Shown piece after piece: positions 44,164 through 52,297 of a DNA stretch of 64,000 nucleotides. This stretch comes from Caccocola sp964450835. GTDB lineage: Bacteria > Synergistota > Synergistia > Synergistales > Synergistaceae. A program made the position numbers and the translations under genes. Location: positions 19,905 through 83,904 of the forward strand of contig CAYVEQ010000002.1 of NCBI GenBank assembly GCA_964450835.1. The letters are read 5' to 3'. The notes under the pieces are model-generated. The model searched no databases. It saw nothing but the letters and a program-made list of their open reading frames with translations, and was not told the DNA's origin. Every line of letters starts with the position of its first letter. Position 1 is the stretch's first letter.

Positions 44164-44791
44164 AAAGTTCGCCGCGGCGCTCGCGCTGATATTGGCGGCC
44201 TGCTGCGCCTGCCGCGCCGAGGCGGGCATCTCGCACGAAGCGGCAAAGAAAATATGGCACAAAGTCGCGGTGCCGACGGGGCTGACGCAGCTTCCCTTCT
44301 CGATACGCGAGGACAAAGCCCCCAACGCATGGGTGACCAACGGCGAATCCGTGACGGTAACAACCGCTCTGCTTGATCTGCTCGATACGGACGCGGAGCT
44401 CTTCGCCGTATTCGCCCACGAGGCGGGACACGTAAAGCTCAACCACTATCAGAGCGACGTGACCCGCGGCACGGGGCTTTACGTCGTCTCCACGCTCCTC
44501 GGCCGCTTCTTGGGCGACGGGATCCCTGGGATGGCGGTCAACCTGGGCGCGAACCTTGTAAGCTCAGGCTGGAGCCGCGAACAGGAGATAGCGTCGGACG
44601 ACTACGCGGTCACTCTCGCGCACGAAAACGGCGTGGACCCCGTCGGCATGTACAGCGCCATTAAAAAGCTGTCGTCCGTGCACAAAACAGAGCCGAGCGG
44701 ATTCAACTCCCATCCGCCCGACGACCGCAGAATAGCGCATATACGCAACAAAATACTGAAACTCGACCCGAAAGCCGAATTCCCCGACTGA
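44150..44791 (+). CDS. M48-family metalloprotease, probable lipoprotein
   Basis: 213 residues. The N-terminus has a hydrophobic signal with L-A-A-C, a plausible lipobox (Cys about residue 18). Zinc site H-E-A-G-H at residues 90-94, with E-x-x-S-D-D-Y-A near 147 giving the third ligand. N-S-H-P-P-D-D-R-R-I-A near 190 is the family's C-terminal signature. Similar to BepA/YcaL-type periplasmic proteases used in envelope quality control, but lacking TPR repeats. Overlaps the MBL gene by 14 bases. Confidence 0.9.
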   Translation: MMKNKKFAAALALILAACCACRAEAGISHEAAKKIWHKVAVPTGLTQLPFSIREDKAPNAWVTNGESVTVTTALLDLLDTDAELFAVFAHEAGHVKLNHYQSDVTRGTGLYVVSTLLGRFLGDGIPGMAVNLGANLVSSGWSREQEIASDDYAVTLAHENGVDPVGMYSAIKKLSSVHKTEPSGFNSHPPDDRRIAHIRNKILKLDPKAEFPD

Positions 44792-44826
44792 AAAGCGCGG
44801 CGCGTCGTCAAACGCGCGCCGCTTTT
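44789..44826. terminator. bidirectional terminator between the M48 and ppnP genes
   Basis: AAAAGCG and CGGCGCGT pair with ACGCG and CGCCGCTTTT; A-run and T-run on opposite sides serve both converging genes. Confidence 0.75.
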
Positions 44827-44833
44827 AACTTTC

Positions 44834-45154
44834 CTATGCTTTTATATAAGAGCAGATGTACTGCACCGGGACGCAGCAGCGGAGGCCGTATTTGCTGTTT
44901 GCCGGAACCTCGAAGACCTCTCCGGCCTTCATCTCTTTCCAGCCGCTTTCGCCGGGGAGCCTGACCTCGCACTCGCCGGCTGTGAGATCCATTATCTCCG
45001 CGTCGCCCGTGCCGAACTCGTAGGCGCCCGGCATGAAGATGCCGAGAGTCCTCTTTTCGCCGCTCTGAAGCCACAGCGTATGGCTTATTACTCTGCCGTC
45101 GAAATAGACATTGGCGCGCGTTTCTGCGGTTACGTTTTCAAATTTCTCGATCAT
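44834..45154 (-). CDS. ppnP: pyrimidine/purine nucleoside phosphorylase PpnP (DUF1255)
   Basis: 106 residues from ATG 45152-45154, with GGGGAGG upstream. Single cupin domain: F-E-N-V-T near 5, A-N-V-Y-F-D-G-R-V near 14, G-I-F-M-P-G-A-Y-E-F-G-T near 38 and F-E-V-P-A-N-S near 80. PpnP phosphorolyses many nucleosides to base and ribose 1-phosphate. Size and motifs match the family closely. Divergent from nudC. Confidence 0.9.
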   Translation of the reverse strand: MIEKFENVTAETRANVYFDGRVISHTLWLQSGEKRTLGIFMPGAYEFGTGDAEIMDLTAGECEVRLPGESGWKEMKAGEVFEVPANSKYGLRCCVPVQYICSYIKA

Positions 45155-45272
45155 GAGCAGTCCTCCCCTAAAAAATAAGATGCGCTGGCTAAATGATAGT
45201 GTTTTTTTCGCTTCAAGTCCAGTACAATAGCTTGCGGGCAAACACGCGTGATGTGAAAGAGGGGGACGCCTC

Positions 45273-46034
45273 ATGTCTTTATGCTACATCTTTCAAAAGG
45301 ATCGCGTCGTTCTTGACGCGGAGGGGCGCGTGCCGGACTGCCGCGACCTTCCGCCGTCTCTTTCCTCGCGCTTCGTAAACGCCGGCTCCGTCGACAGGGA
45401 GGGAGGCGACACGTGGGCGGAGCTTGACGCCAGGTGCGCGATACCCGAAGGATTTTCCGCGCGCGAGCGGCGAACCTGCTGGACAACGGCGGGCGAGGAG
45501 CAGTTCTTTCGCATAGGCAAAGCTTTCCACTATATGGACTGGCAAAGGACACACAAATTCTGCGGAAAGTGCGGCGCGGCGAACATTTATGACGTAGAGG
45601 AACGGGCAATGCGCTGCCCCGCCTGCGGCGAACTGGTCTATCCGGTAATCTGCCCCGCGATTATCGTCCGCGTTGAGCGCGAAGGAAAGATACTGCTCGG
45701 CCACGGCGCGAATTTTCCTCCGGGGCGTTACAGCGTTCTTGCCGGTTTCGTCGAGCCGGGCGAGAGCCTGGAGGAGTGCGTGGCGCGCGAAGTCTACGAG
45801 GAGACGAAAATCCGCGTCAAAAACATAAAATATTTCGGAAGCCAGCCGTGGCCCTTCCCGCGCTCGCTCATGCTCGGCTTCACGGCCGAATGGGAGTCGG
45901 GCGAGATCGGCGCGGACGGGCGGGAAGTCACGGACGCGGGGTGGTTCGCTCCCGGGGAGATACCCGAGTACTACCGGGGCGTCAGCATATCGGCGCGTCT
46001 TATCGAGGATTTTGTAAAAGGTCACGGAGGCTGA
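45273..46034 (+). CDS. nudC: NAD(H) pyrophosphatase NudC
   Basis: 253 residues. Zinc ribbon F-C-G-K-C-G and M-R-C-P-A-C-G (about 100-120) precedes the Nudix box G-F-V-E-P-G-E-S-L-E-E-C with R-E-V-Y-E-E-T near 160-175, and the NudC-specific S-Q-P-W-P-F-P-R-S-L-M near 192. It cleaves NADH to NMNH and AMP and can remove NAD caps from RNA. A TACAAT -10 box is at 45223-45228. The next gene starts 4 bases after its stop. Confidence 0.94.
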   Translation: MSLCYIFQKDRVVLDAEGRVPDCRDLPPSLSSRFVNAGSVDREGGDTWAELDARCAIPEGFSARERRTCWTTAGEEQFFRIGKAFHYMDWQRTHKFCGKCGAANIYDVEERAMRCPACGELVYPVICPAIIVRVEREGKILLGHGANFPPGRYSVLAGFVEPGESLEECVAREVYEETKIRVKNIKYFGSQPWPFPRSLMLGFTAEWESGEIGADGREVTDAGWFAPGEIPEYYRGVSISARLIEDFVKGHGG

Positions 46035-46038
46035 TAAT

Positions 46039-46566
46039 ATGTTCGGCGAAAAAGGGCTTATACAGGTTTATACCGGAGACGGCAAGGGCAAGACGACAGC
46101 GGCGCTCGGCCTTCTTCTTCGCGCCGCGGGTCACGGCGCGAAGACGGCGCTCGTGCAGTTCATGAAAGGCAGCCCCGTCTACGGCGAGATAATATCGCTC
46201 TCAGCGATGCCCGGCGTCACGCACTTGCGCACAGGGCGCGCCGAGTGCATATTCAAAGGCGACGAATGCGAGGAGGATTTCAAAGAGGCGCGGCGCGGCC
46301 TCGACGCGGCGGCGGTCTTCATGAGCTCGGGCGAATACGACCTCGTCGTGCTTGACGAGATAAACGTCGCCGTTGACTTCGGCCTCATAGCGGCGGAAGA
46401 TGTGGTCTCCGCTCTCGCGCGCAAAGCGCAAGACACGGAGGTCGTGCTGACCGGGCGCAACGCGCCCGCGCTTTTCATAGAGACGGCCTCGCTTGTTACG
46501 GAGATGCGCGAGGTGAAGCACCCCTACCGCGACGGCGTTACGGCACGTCGCGGCGTTGAGTACTGA
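46039..46566 (+). CDS. cobO: cob(I)yrinic acid a,c-diamide adenosyltransferase (CobO/BtuR)
   Basis: 175 residues with P-loop G-D-G-K-G-K-T-T near residue 14, V-Q-F-M-K-G near 40, the V-V-L-D-E-I-N motif near 108 and a T-G-R-N-A-P near 138. Adds the 5'-deoxyadenosyl group to Co(I) corrinoids during adenosylcobalamin synthesis or salvage. Probably cotranscribed with nudC. Fits the importer and corrinoid activators elsewhere in the window. Confidence 0.93.
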   Translation: MFGEKGLIQVYTGDGKGKTTAALGLLLRAAGHGAKTALVQFMKGSPVYGEIISLSAMPGVTHLRTGRAECIFKGDECEEDFKEARRGLDAAAVFMSSGEYDLVVLDEINVAVDFGLIAAEDVVSALARKAQDTEVVLTGRNAPALFIETASLVTEMREVKHPYRDGVTARRGVEY

Positions 46567-46587
46567 GCGCGCGGACTTCCGCCGCGC

Positions 46588-46621
46588 TTGACAAACAAAC
46601 TGCCGGCAACTAAACTATAAT
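46588..46621 (+). promoter_or_regulatory. promoter region of the rubrerythrin gene
   Basis: TTGACA (46588-46593) is followed 17 bases later by TAAACT (46611-46616) and, overlapping, by a perfect TATAAT at 46616-46621 with a 22-base spacer. Which -10 is used cannot be decided. Confidence 0.55.
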
Positions 46622-46700
46622 CGTTTCAGATAAGAGTCTCCTCTCTGTTAAGTGTGTGGGAAAGACCGATTTGCAAAAAACTCTAAGGGGGAAAATTTTT

Positions 46701-47183
46701 ATGTCGACAAAAGACAATCTCGCCACCGCTTTCGCCGGCGAGTCACAGGCCAACCGCAAATACCTCATGTTCGCCGAGCAGGCTGAAAAAGAGGGATACA
46801 AAGGAGCCGCGAAGCTCTTCCGCGCCGCGGCCGAAGCCGAGACGATCCACGCCTTCGCGGAATTCCGCGCCGCAGGCGGCGTCGGCACAACCGCCGATAA
46901 TCTCAAAGCCGCCATCGCCGGCGAGACTTTTGAATTCACCGAGATGTACCCGCCGATGATCAAAGAAGCCGAGGCCGAGGGCGACAAGAGCGCGGCCCGC
47001 GCGTTTACGCTTGCCAACGCGGCCGAGAAAGTCCACGCGGAGCTCTACACCGTGGCTCTCGCCGATATGGCGGCCGACGACGATTACTATCTCTGCCCCT
47101 TCTGCGGATACATCCACAAGGGCGCTCCCGAAGCCGCCTGCCCCATCTGCGGAGCCAAGGCCGCCTCGTTCAAGAAATTCTAA
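46701..47183 (+). CDS. rbr: rubrerythrin
   Basis: 160 residues. Diiron domain with E-S-Q-A-N-R-K-Y near 16, E-A-E-T-I-H-A near 50 and a second E-x-x-H in A-E-K-V-H-A-E near 115. The C-terminal rubredoxin-like centre is C-P-F-C-G-Y-I-H and C-P-I-C-G (about 130-150). Reduces hydrogen peroxide with electrons from rubredoxin/ferredoxin, typical of strict anaerobes. GGGGG with an A/T-rich spacer precedes the ATG. Confidence 0.95.
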   Translation: MSTKDNLATAFAGESQANRKYLMFAEQAEKEGYKGAAKLFRAAAEAETIHAFAEFRAAGGVGTTADNLKAAIAGETFEFTEMYPPMIKEAEAEGDKSAARAFTLANAAEKVHAELYTVALADMAADDDYYLCPFCGYIHKGAPEAACPICGAKAASFKKF

Positions 47184-47199
47184 CTTCAGGACAAAATCG

Positions 47200-47242
47200 A
47201 AGAGCCCGGGCGCGCATACCCGCGCCCGGGCTCTTCTTTTTT
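47200..47242 (+). terminator. terminator of the rubrerythrin gene
   Basis: A 15-base perfect GC-rich stem (AAGAGCCCGGGCGCG with its complement) around a 6-base loop, then CTTTTTT. Confidence 0.95.
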
Positions 47243-47461
47243 CGCCGGATTTTCCGCCGCGCGCCGGTTTAAGCGCGCATTGCCCGCGTTCTGCTGTTTC
47301 CGCCGGGCGTGCCGGCGTTCACTGGCTCGCGGTTATTGCATGAACTTTCCCGGCCACAGGCGTTTTCTTTCAAAAATTTTTTCGCTTTTCGGCAAATATG
47401 ACCGCGCCGCGTTCGGATACTTTCGTTTCATAAGTCCCTCGGTCGTAAGACGCAGGAAATC

Positions 47462-48778
47462 TCAGAAGTTTACGCGGCGTCTGGGGCCCTGCGGCATGAC
47501 GGGACGACCCCGCGTCTCCGGCGCGGCGCTGTGTCCGCGCCTCGGGTGCCAGCGGGCATACCCGCCCGGAGGGGCGAAATTGACGGCGGGGGCTATGACC
47601 GTGCGCCCGAACTCTGCGTTGAGCGCGTCCGCCGCCGCGGCCGCCCTGTGCGCTGCGGGCGGGGCCGGCTCGTCTTCCCCGAACAAAAGCCCCTGCGTGC
47701 CGCAGCTTACGTCCGTGAAGCCGGAAAGCAGAATCCCCGCCTTCTTGTAGGGACGCCCCGCTTCAAAGGCGCGCGAAAGCAGCAGGCGCGACGCTCCGAG
47801 AAAATCCGCGTCAAGCGCGCGCGGCAGGGTAAAGAGATATTCCTCGAACCTCGAGTAAAAACCTTCGCGCCGGAAAGGGCTTGTTGCGATATAAAGCCCT
47901 ATGCGCGAAGCGCGCTGCCTCATGCCCCGCAGCTGCCGCGCGGCGCAAAGAGTGAAATACGACACCGCGTCCAGAAGCTCCCCGTAGTCGTATACAGCCT
48001 CTCCGAAAGAGCGCGAAACCCGCACGGACTTCGCCGCGCCGTGACATGCGGCAAGCGGGTAGGCCTGATAGCCGCGAAGTTCCCACGCCGTATAAAGAGT
48101 GTTTATCGAAAAATTCTCCTTCAGCCACAAATCGTCCGCCCCCGCCAAATCGGCGGCCGTGACGACGCGTCCGCGCGCGGCGAGCTTAGCCGCCGTCTTT
48201 CTGCCGATTCCCCACACATCGCCCGCGGGGAATCTCCCCATCCACGCGGCGTCGCGCCTGTGCCTGCCGTCAAGCCAGAAAACGCCGGAGCGCGATTTCT
48301 TCGCCACGTGCGAAGCGAGCTTGGCAAGCGTCTTTGTGGAAGAAATCCCGACAGAGACGGGAATCCCGCAGCGCCGCCAAATCTCCTCGCGTATCCGGCG
48401 GCAGTAACCCTCCGCGTCTCCCACGGCGGCGATGGCAAGATTGATAAAAGCCTCGTCAATCGAATACACCTCCATGGTATCGGTAAAGCACGCGAGGCAG
48501 GCCATGACATCGGAAGAAATTTTATTATAAAGCGAAAGCCGTCCGCTCAGCACAGCCGCGCCTATACGCTCCAGCGCGCCGCGAGCCTTGAAGTAGGGCT
48601 CGCCCATAGCGATGCCCGCCGCCTTCACCTCATCGGAGCGCGACACCACGCAGCCGTCGTTGCCGCTCAACACGACGACAGGGCGCGAAGAAAGCGACGG
48701 GTTCTCACGCCGCTCGCACGACACGAAAAAATTATCGCAGTCGCAAAGACCGACAGAACGCTCGGAGTATTTTCTCAT
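47462..48778 (-). CDS. Y-family DNA polymerase (UmuC-like)
   Basis: 438 residues from ATG 48776-48778. Catalytic palm motif C-D-C-D-N-F-F-V-S-C-E near residue 12 and S-I-D-E-A-F-I-N-L near 104. The helix-hairpin-helix W-G-I-G-R-K-T-A-A-K-L near 192 and a little-finger domain follow. The C-terminus diverges from the usual UmuC ending. Performs translesion synthesis. No umuD lies next to it and no clear LexA box was seen. A promoter with TTGACA is placed 60 bases upstream. Confidence 0.9.
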   Translation of the reverse strand: MRKYSERSVGLCDCDNFFVSCERRENPSLSSRPVVVLSGNDGCVVSRSDEVKAAGIAMGEPYFKARGALERIGAAVLSGRLSLYNKISSDVMACLACFTDTMEVYSIDEAFINLAIAAVGDAEGYCRRIREEIWRRCGIPVSVGISSTKTLAKLASHVAKKSRSGVFWLDGRHRRDAAWMGRFPAGDVWGIGRKTAAKLAARGRVVTAADLAGADDLWLKENFSINTLYTAWELRGYQAYPLAACHGAAKSVRVSRSFGEAVYDYGELLDAVSYFTLCAARQLRGMRQRASRIGLYIATSPFRREGFYSRFEEYLFTLPRALDADFLGASRLLLSRAFEAGRPYKKAGILLSGFTDVSCGTQGLLFGEDEPAPPAAHRAAAAADALNAEFGRTVIAPAVNFAPPGGYARWHPRRGHSAAPETRGRPVMPQGPRRRVNF

Positions 48779-48816
48779 GTAACAAATCACCTCATAAAGA
48801 AATCTGTTGCATTACT

Positions 48817-48844
48817 ATTTTATGAAACGACACGCGTTTGTCAA
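48817..48844 (-). promoter_or_regulatory. promoter of the Y-family polymerase gene
   Basis: On the minus strand TTGACA (48844-48839), 16-base spacer, TAAAAT (48822-48817). GTTTG and CAAAC form an inverted pair (about 48837-48865) spanning the -35 box. Confidence 0.7.
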
Positions 48845-48928
48845 CAATAAGTAATTATGCAAACGGGAACAAAAAGCCCGCGCGTCTCACTCAAAGCGCG
48901 CGAAAGGGTGCGGATTAACGGACGGCGC

Positions 48929-48957
48929 TTGCCAAAGCGAAAACCATAGAATAATAT
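48929..48957 (+). promoter_or_regulatory. promoter of the nitronate monooxygenase gene
   Basis: TTGCCA (48929-48934), 17-base spacer, TAATAT (48952-48957), 67 bases before the ATG. Confidence 0.6.
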
Positions 48958-49024
48958 ATCCGCAATTCCGCTATTAAGAGGAATCTGTTAACATTTAGCG
49001 ATAAATACCTGAAAGGAGTTTGAA

Positions 49025-50122
49025 ATGAAGAAACAAAACAAAAAATTACCGACATTAAAGATTGGTGAACACGAGCCGGAGTATCCCATCATACAGGGCG
49101 GCATGGGCGTCATGATCTCCGGCCCAAGGCTCGCGGCGGCTGTCGCCTCGGCGGGAGGAATAGGCACAATCGCCTCCGTCGGCCTGGCCGCCGCCGCGGA
49201 CGGCGCAGGCCCCGCCGACCCGCGTGAGATAAGCGGCCGCAACAGAGAGATACTGACAGAATACATAAAAGAGGCGAAAGAGGCCGCGCGGGGCGGCGTC
49301 ATCGCAGTCAACTGTATGTGCGCGCTGAGCGACTACGAAGAACACGTGCGCGCCTCATGCGAGGCGGGGGCCGACATCATCATCTCGGGCGCGGGCCTTC
49401 CGCTTAAACTGCCGCAGCTCGCTGCGGGGTATCCGAAAACCGCGCTCGTCCCGATCGTCAGCAGCGTAAAAGCGGCGGCGCTCATCCTCGGCCGCTGGCT
49501 TAAACACTACCGCCGCCTGCCTGACGCGTTCGTGGTCGAGACGCCGAACAGCGCAGGAGGGCACCTCGGCGCGCGCGACGAAGAAGAGGCGCTCGACGAA
49601 AAATTATCGCTCAAAGAAGTCATCCCCGCGCTCGTCAAATATCTTCGCGGGCTCAGCCTGCGCGTACCGGTCATAGCGGCGGGCGGCATATGGGACGCGA
49701 ACGACATCAGAGACGCGATAGCGCTTGGCGCGGACGGCGTCCAGATGGGCACGCGCTTTGCCGCGACGCGCGAGTGCGACGCTTCGGAGCGCTTCAAAGA
49801 AGCCTACGTAAATGCGGGCGAGAACGACGTTGCCCTGATTAAAAGCCCCTGCGGCCTGCCGGGACGCGCGATTATGAGCCCGCTGCTTGAGCGCCGTCTC
49901 GCGGGTGCTATCGGAAAAATGAGCTGCCGCGCCGCCTGTCTCTCGCGCTGTCTGTGCAGAGTGCGGCACGAGACATTCTGCATAGCGGACGCGCTGGTCA
50001 GCGCCTGCCGGGGAGACTGGGAAAACGGCCTCTTCTTCTGCGGCAGCAACGTGCCGAGAGTAAAATCCGTAGTGAAAGTAAAAGAGCTGATGCGGGAACT
50101 TGTATCAGCCCCGGACTCGTGA
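49025..50122 (+). CDS. nitronate monooxygenase (2-nitropropane dioxygenase / FabK-like)
   Basis: 365 residues, FMN-dependent TIM barrel. P-I-I-Q-G-G-M-G-V near 19, A-G-G-I-G-T-I-A near 41, I-I-S-G-A-G-L-P near 118, G-G-H-L-G near 178 (His conserved) and A-A-G-G-I-W near 219 with D-G-V-Q-M-G-T-R-F near 238. Family members oxidise nitronates; close relatives act in fatty-acid synthesis (FabK). The extra Cys-rich segment C-R-A-A-C-L-S-R-C-L-C near 300 is characteristic of a bacterial subgroup. AAAGGAG precedes the ATG. Confidence 0.9.
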   Translation: MKKQNKKLPTLKIGEHEPEYPIIQGGMGVMISGPRLAAAVASAGGIGTIASVGLAAAADGAGPADPREISGRNREILTEYIKEAKEAARGGVIAVNCMCALSDYEEHVRASCEAGADIIISGAGLPLKLPQLAAGYPKTALVPIVSSVKAAALILGRWLKHYRRLPDAFVVETPNSAGGHLGARDEEEALDEKLSLKEVIPALVKYLRGLSLRVPVIAAGGIWDANDIRDAIALGADGVQMGTRFAATRECDASERFKEAYVNAGENDVALIKSPCGLPGRAIMSPLLERRLAGAIGKMSCRAACLSRCLCRVRHETFCIADALVSACRGDWENGLFFCGSNVPRVKSVVKVKELMRELVSAPDS

Positions 50123-50478
50123 GCCGCTCCCTGAGCCGGCGCGGCGTGAAACCCCGCGCATAAAACAACGGCGCGGCAGAGACGGACGCACGGCATAACG
50201 GTTCAAGGGCGGGCGGTCACGGAGAGTCGGAAAATAAATTTGCTTCGCGCGGCGCGCGTATGACCTTTAAGGAGCTTTACGGCGTTTCGCGCGCTGGAGG
50301 ATTAAAATTTTTTGTTTTTCTTCAAGCCGCCGTTGTTCGCGCGGCCCGCGTGATATGATTTGTCAAGAGGCGTTGCGCGCGCTTTCGCGCGCTCGCCCGA
50401 TTCTGACGCGCGCCGCGCGCGTTTGCGGCTTCGGGCACTTCGCGGCGGCCGGCGGAATTGACGGAGGCGGCGCATTTT
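50123..50478. other. intergenic region upstream of the GNAT-dapB pair
   Basis: 356 bases with no supported gene. A promoter candidate is GTTGTT (50332-50337) with TATGAT (50354-50359). GCGCGC-TTTC-GCGCGC forms a tight hairpin near 50377-50392. GGAGGATTAAAA at about 50296-50307 is repeated at about 50486-50497 inside the start of the GNAT gene. Confidence 0.5.
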
Positions 50479-50949
50479 ATGGAGTGGAGGATTAAAACTT
50501 TTTCCGAGCTTTCGTCTCGCGAGCTTTATGACATTTTGCGGATGCGGAGCGAAATTTTCGTTGTCGAGCAGAGGTGCGTCTATAACGACGTTGACGGGGC
50601 CGACCTCTCCTCGTGGCAGCTCTTCTCCTACGGCGGCGGACGGCTTGCCGCGTCGATGCGTATTTTAAGACCGGGCGCGGTGTACGATACTCCGGCTATG
50701 GGGCGCATCGCGGTTGCGCCGGACTTCCGCCGGTGCGGCGCCGCGCGGGCGATGATGGAGCGCGCGCTTGACTTTGCGGAGGAGGAGTTCGGCGGGCGCG
50801 CCGTGACGTTAGCGGCGCAGCTTTATCTGACGGCTTTTTACCGTTCTCTCGGCTTTCACGAAATCTCGGAGCCTTACGACGACTGCGGCATTCTTCACGT
50901 CGATATGAGGCTTGAACCCGGCGCAAGGCGCGCGCTGAAGGAGGAATAA
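50479..50949 (+). CDS. GNAT-family N-acetyltransferase (ElaA-like)
   Basis: 156 residues from ATG 50479. The N-terminal segment L-Y-D-I-L-R-M-R-S-E-I-F-V-V-E-Q with C-V-Y-N-D-V-D-G-A-D is the ElaA hallmark, and R-I-A-V-A-P-D-F-R-R-C-G-A-A-R near 75 is the acetyl-CoA loop. Y-L-T-A-F-Y-R-S-L-G-F near 120 closes the fold. Acceptor unknown. Ends 2 bases before the DapB-like gene. Confidence 0.9.
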   Translation: MEWRIKTFSELSSRELYDILRMRSEIFVVEQRCVYNDVDGADLSSWQLFSYGGGRLAASMRILRPGAVYDTPAMGRIAVAPDFRRCGAARAMMERALDFAEEEFGGRAVTLAAQLYLTAFYRSLGFHEISEPYDDCGILHVDMRLEPGARRALKEE

Positions 50950-50951
50950 TT

Positions 50952-51746
50952 TTGTCGGCGAGGATTTTTGTCTCTGGAGCTTCGGGGAACGTCGGCCGCG
51001 CGCTGGTGCGCGCGATCGCGGCCGGCGCGGAGTTTGAGCTGGCAGGCGGCTGGTGTCTTGAGGCGGGCGAGGATTTGGGAACTCTTGCCGGTATCGCGCC
51101 GCTTGGCGTTAAAGCGTCTGCTTCGCTGGAAGAGGGCATCGCCGCCTCAAAGCCGGATATTGTGGTTGAATTTTCGGCGGCCTCCGTAATGCGTGAAAAT
51201 CTTGAATGTTATCTGCGGCTTCGCGCGGACGCCGTTATCGGCACGACGGGGATGAGGCCGGACGAGATTGCGGAGTTCGGAGCGCGCGCGACGGCGCTCG
51301 GGCTGCGCTGGTCGGCTATGCCGAACTACGCCCTCGGGATCAACCTCGTCGCGAAGTTCCTGCGCGAGGCGCGCGGCTATTATCCTTACGCCTCGGTCAC
51401 GGACCGGCATATGCCCGAGATGGGAAACGCGCCCAGCGGCACGGCGGTGATGCTGGCTGAGATTTTGTCGGAGCGCGAGGCGGGGGCGTGCGCGAGCCGC
51501 GAGGGTTACGAAGGTTCGCTCGGCGCGAATATCGGCGGCACTCAGCTGTTTTCGGAGAGGCTTTCGTATCCGTCGCCTTTTTCGGGGCACACGATCAAGC
51601 TCGCGCGCAAGGACGAGGTCGTCACTGTCAGCGTGGATACTTTTTCAAGCGACGTTTTCACGGAGGGCGTGACTGCGGCCGTGCGGAAGCTGCTGGCTTC
51701 TCCGCGCGGCGTTTTTATAACGGATTTTTTTGATTTGGCAAATTAG
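50952..51746 (+). CDS. dihydrodipicolinate reductase-like protein (DapB family, altered active site)
   Basis: 264 residues, TTG start at 50952 with AAGGAGGAA upstream. Rossmann start G-A-S-G-N-V-G-R-A-L, I-G-T-T-G-M near 98 and a C-terminal F-x-S-D-V-F-T-E-G fit DapB. The segment expected to read E-x-H-H-x-x-K-x-D-A-P-S-G-T-A reads instead T-D-R-H-M-P-E-M-G-N-A-P-S-G-T-A: one His is replaced by Arg, the catalytic Lys is absent and one residue is inserted. DapB reduces 4-hydroxy-tetrahydrodipicolinate in lysine synthesis; this protein may use another substrate. The GNAT gene is 2 bases upstream, and no other lysine gene is near. Confidence 0.82.
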   Translation: MSARIFVSGASGNVGRALVRAIAAGAEFELAGGWCLEAGEDLGTLAGIAPLGVKASASLEEGIAASKPDIVVEFSAASVMRENLECYLRLRADAVIGTTGMRPDEIAEFGARATALGLRWSAMPNYALGINLVAKFLREARGYYPYASVTDRHMPEMGNAPSGTAVMLAEILSEREAGACASREGYEGSLGANIGGTQLFSERLSYPSPFSGHTIKLARKDEVVTVSVDTFSSDVFTEGVTAAVRKLLASPRGVFITDFFDLAN

Positions 51747-51776
51747 CTGCGCGGCGGGTTTTTCGCGCCCGCCGGC

Positions 51777-52133
51777 TCAGTTGCCGCGGAATACAAAGAA
51801 CACCGCCCCTATCATGCAGAGGGCGGCGTAGAAATAATTCATCGTGAGCCGCTCTTTCATCACGAAACAGGTGAATGCGGCGAATACCGTCATTGTTATG
51901 ACTTCCTGTATGATTTTGAGCTGAGGCAGAGAGTAGACCGTGCTTCCGACGCGGTTTGCCGGAACCTGAAAGCAGTATTCGAGGAAGGCGATGCCCCAGC
52001 TTATCAGCACCGCCACGATGACCGGACGGGAAGCCAGATATTTGAGGTGGCCGTACCACGCGTAGGTCATGAATATGTTTGATATAAAGAGCATGACGAG
52101 CGGCAGTATGTGACGGATCATTTCGCATCTCAT
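51777..52133 (-). CDS. DMT-superfamily small membrane protein (DUF486)
   Basis: 118 residues with four membrane helices, matching the DUF486 size. F-M-T-Y-A-W-Y-G-H-L near 20, A-F-L-E-Y-C-F-Q-V-P-A-N-R near 49, T-V-Y-S-L-P-Q-L-K-I-I-Q-E near 66 are strong hallmarks. Resembles small multidrug-resistance-type transporters; function unknown. Either ATG 52131-52133 or the in-frame ATG at 52119-52121 could start it; the AAGGAA site is nearer the first. Confidence 0.9.
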   Translation of the reverse strand: MRCEMIRHILPLVMLFISNIFMTYAWYGHLKYLASRPVIVAVLISWGIAFLEYCFQVPANRVGSTVYSLPQLKIIQEVITMTVFAAFTCFVMKERLTMNYFYAALCMIGAVFFVFRGN

Positions 52134-52297
52134 CTTCCTTTTTTTATTTTTTTCCAGTTAACACGCGCTGCTGGCGTTATAATTACACTGTTAATCTTTT
52201 TAATTCGCGCTGCCGCGCGGCGGCATTCGCCGGCATCGCGGCGCACGCAAGGCATTATACACCTTAAAACATATATGTCACGGGGGAGGTGGCTTTG

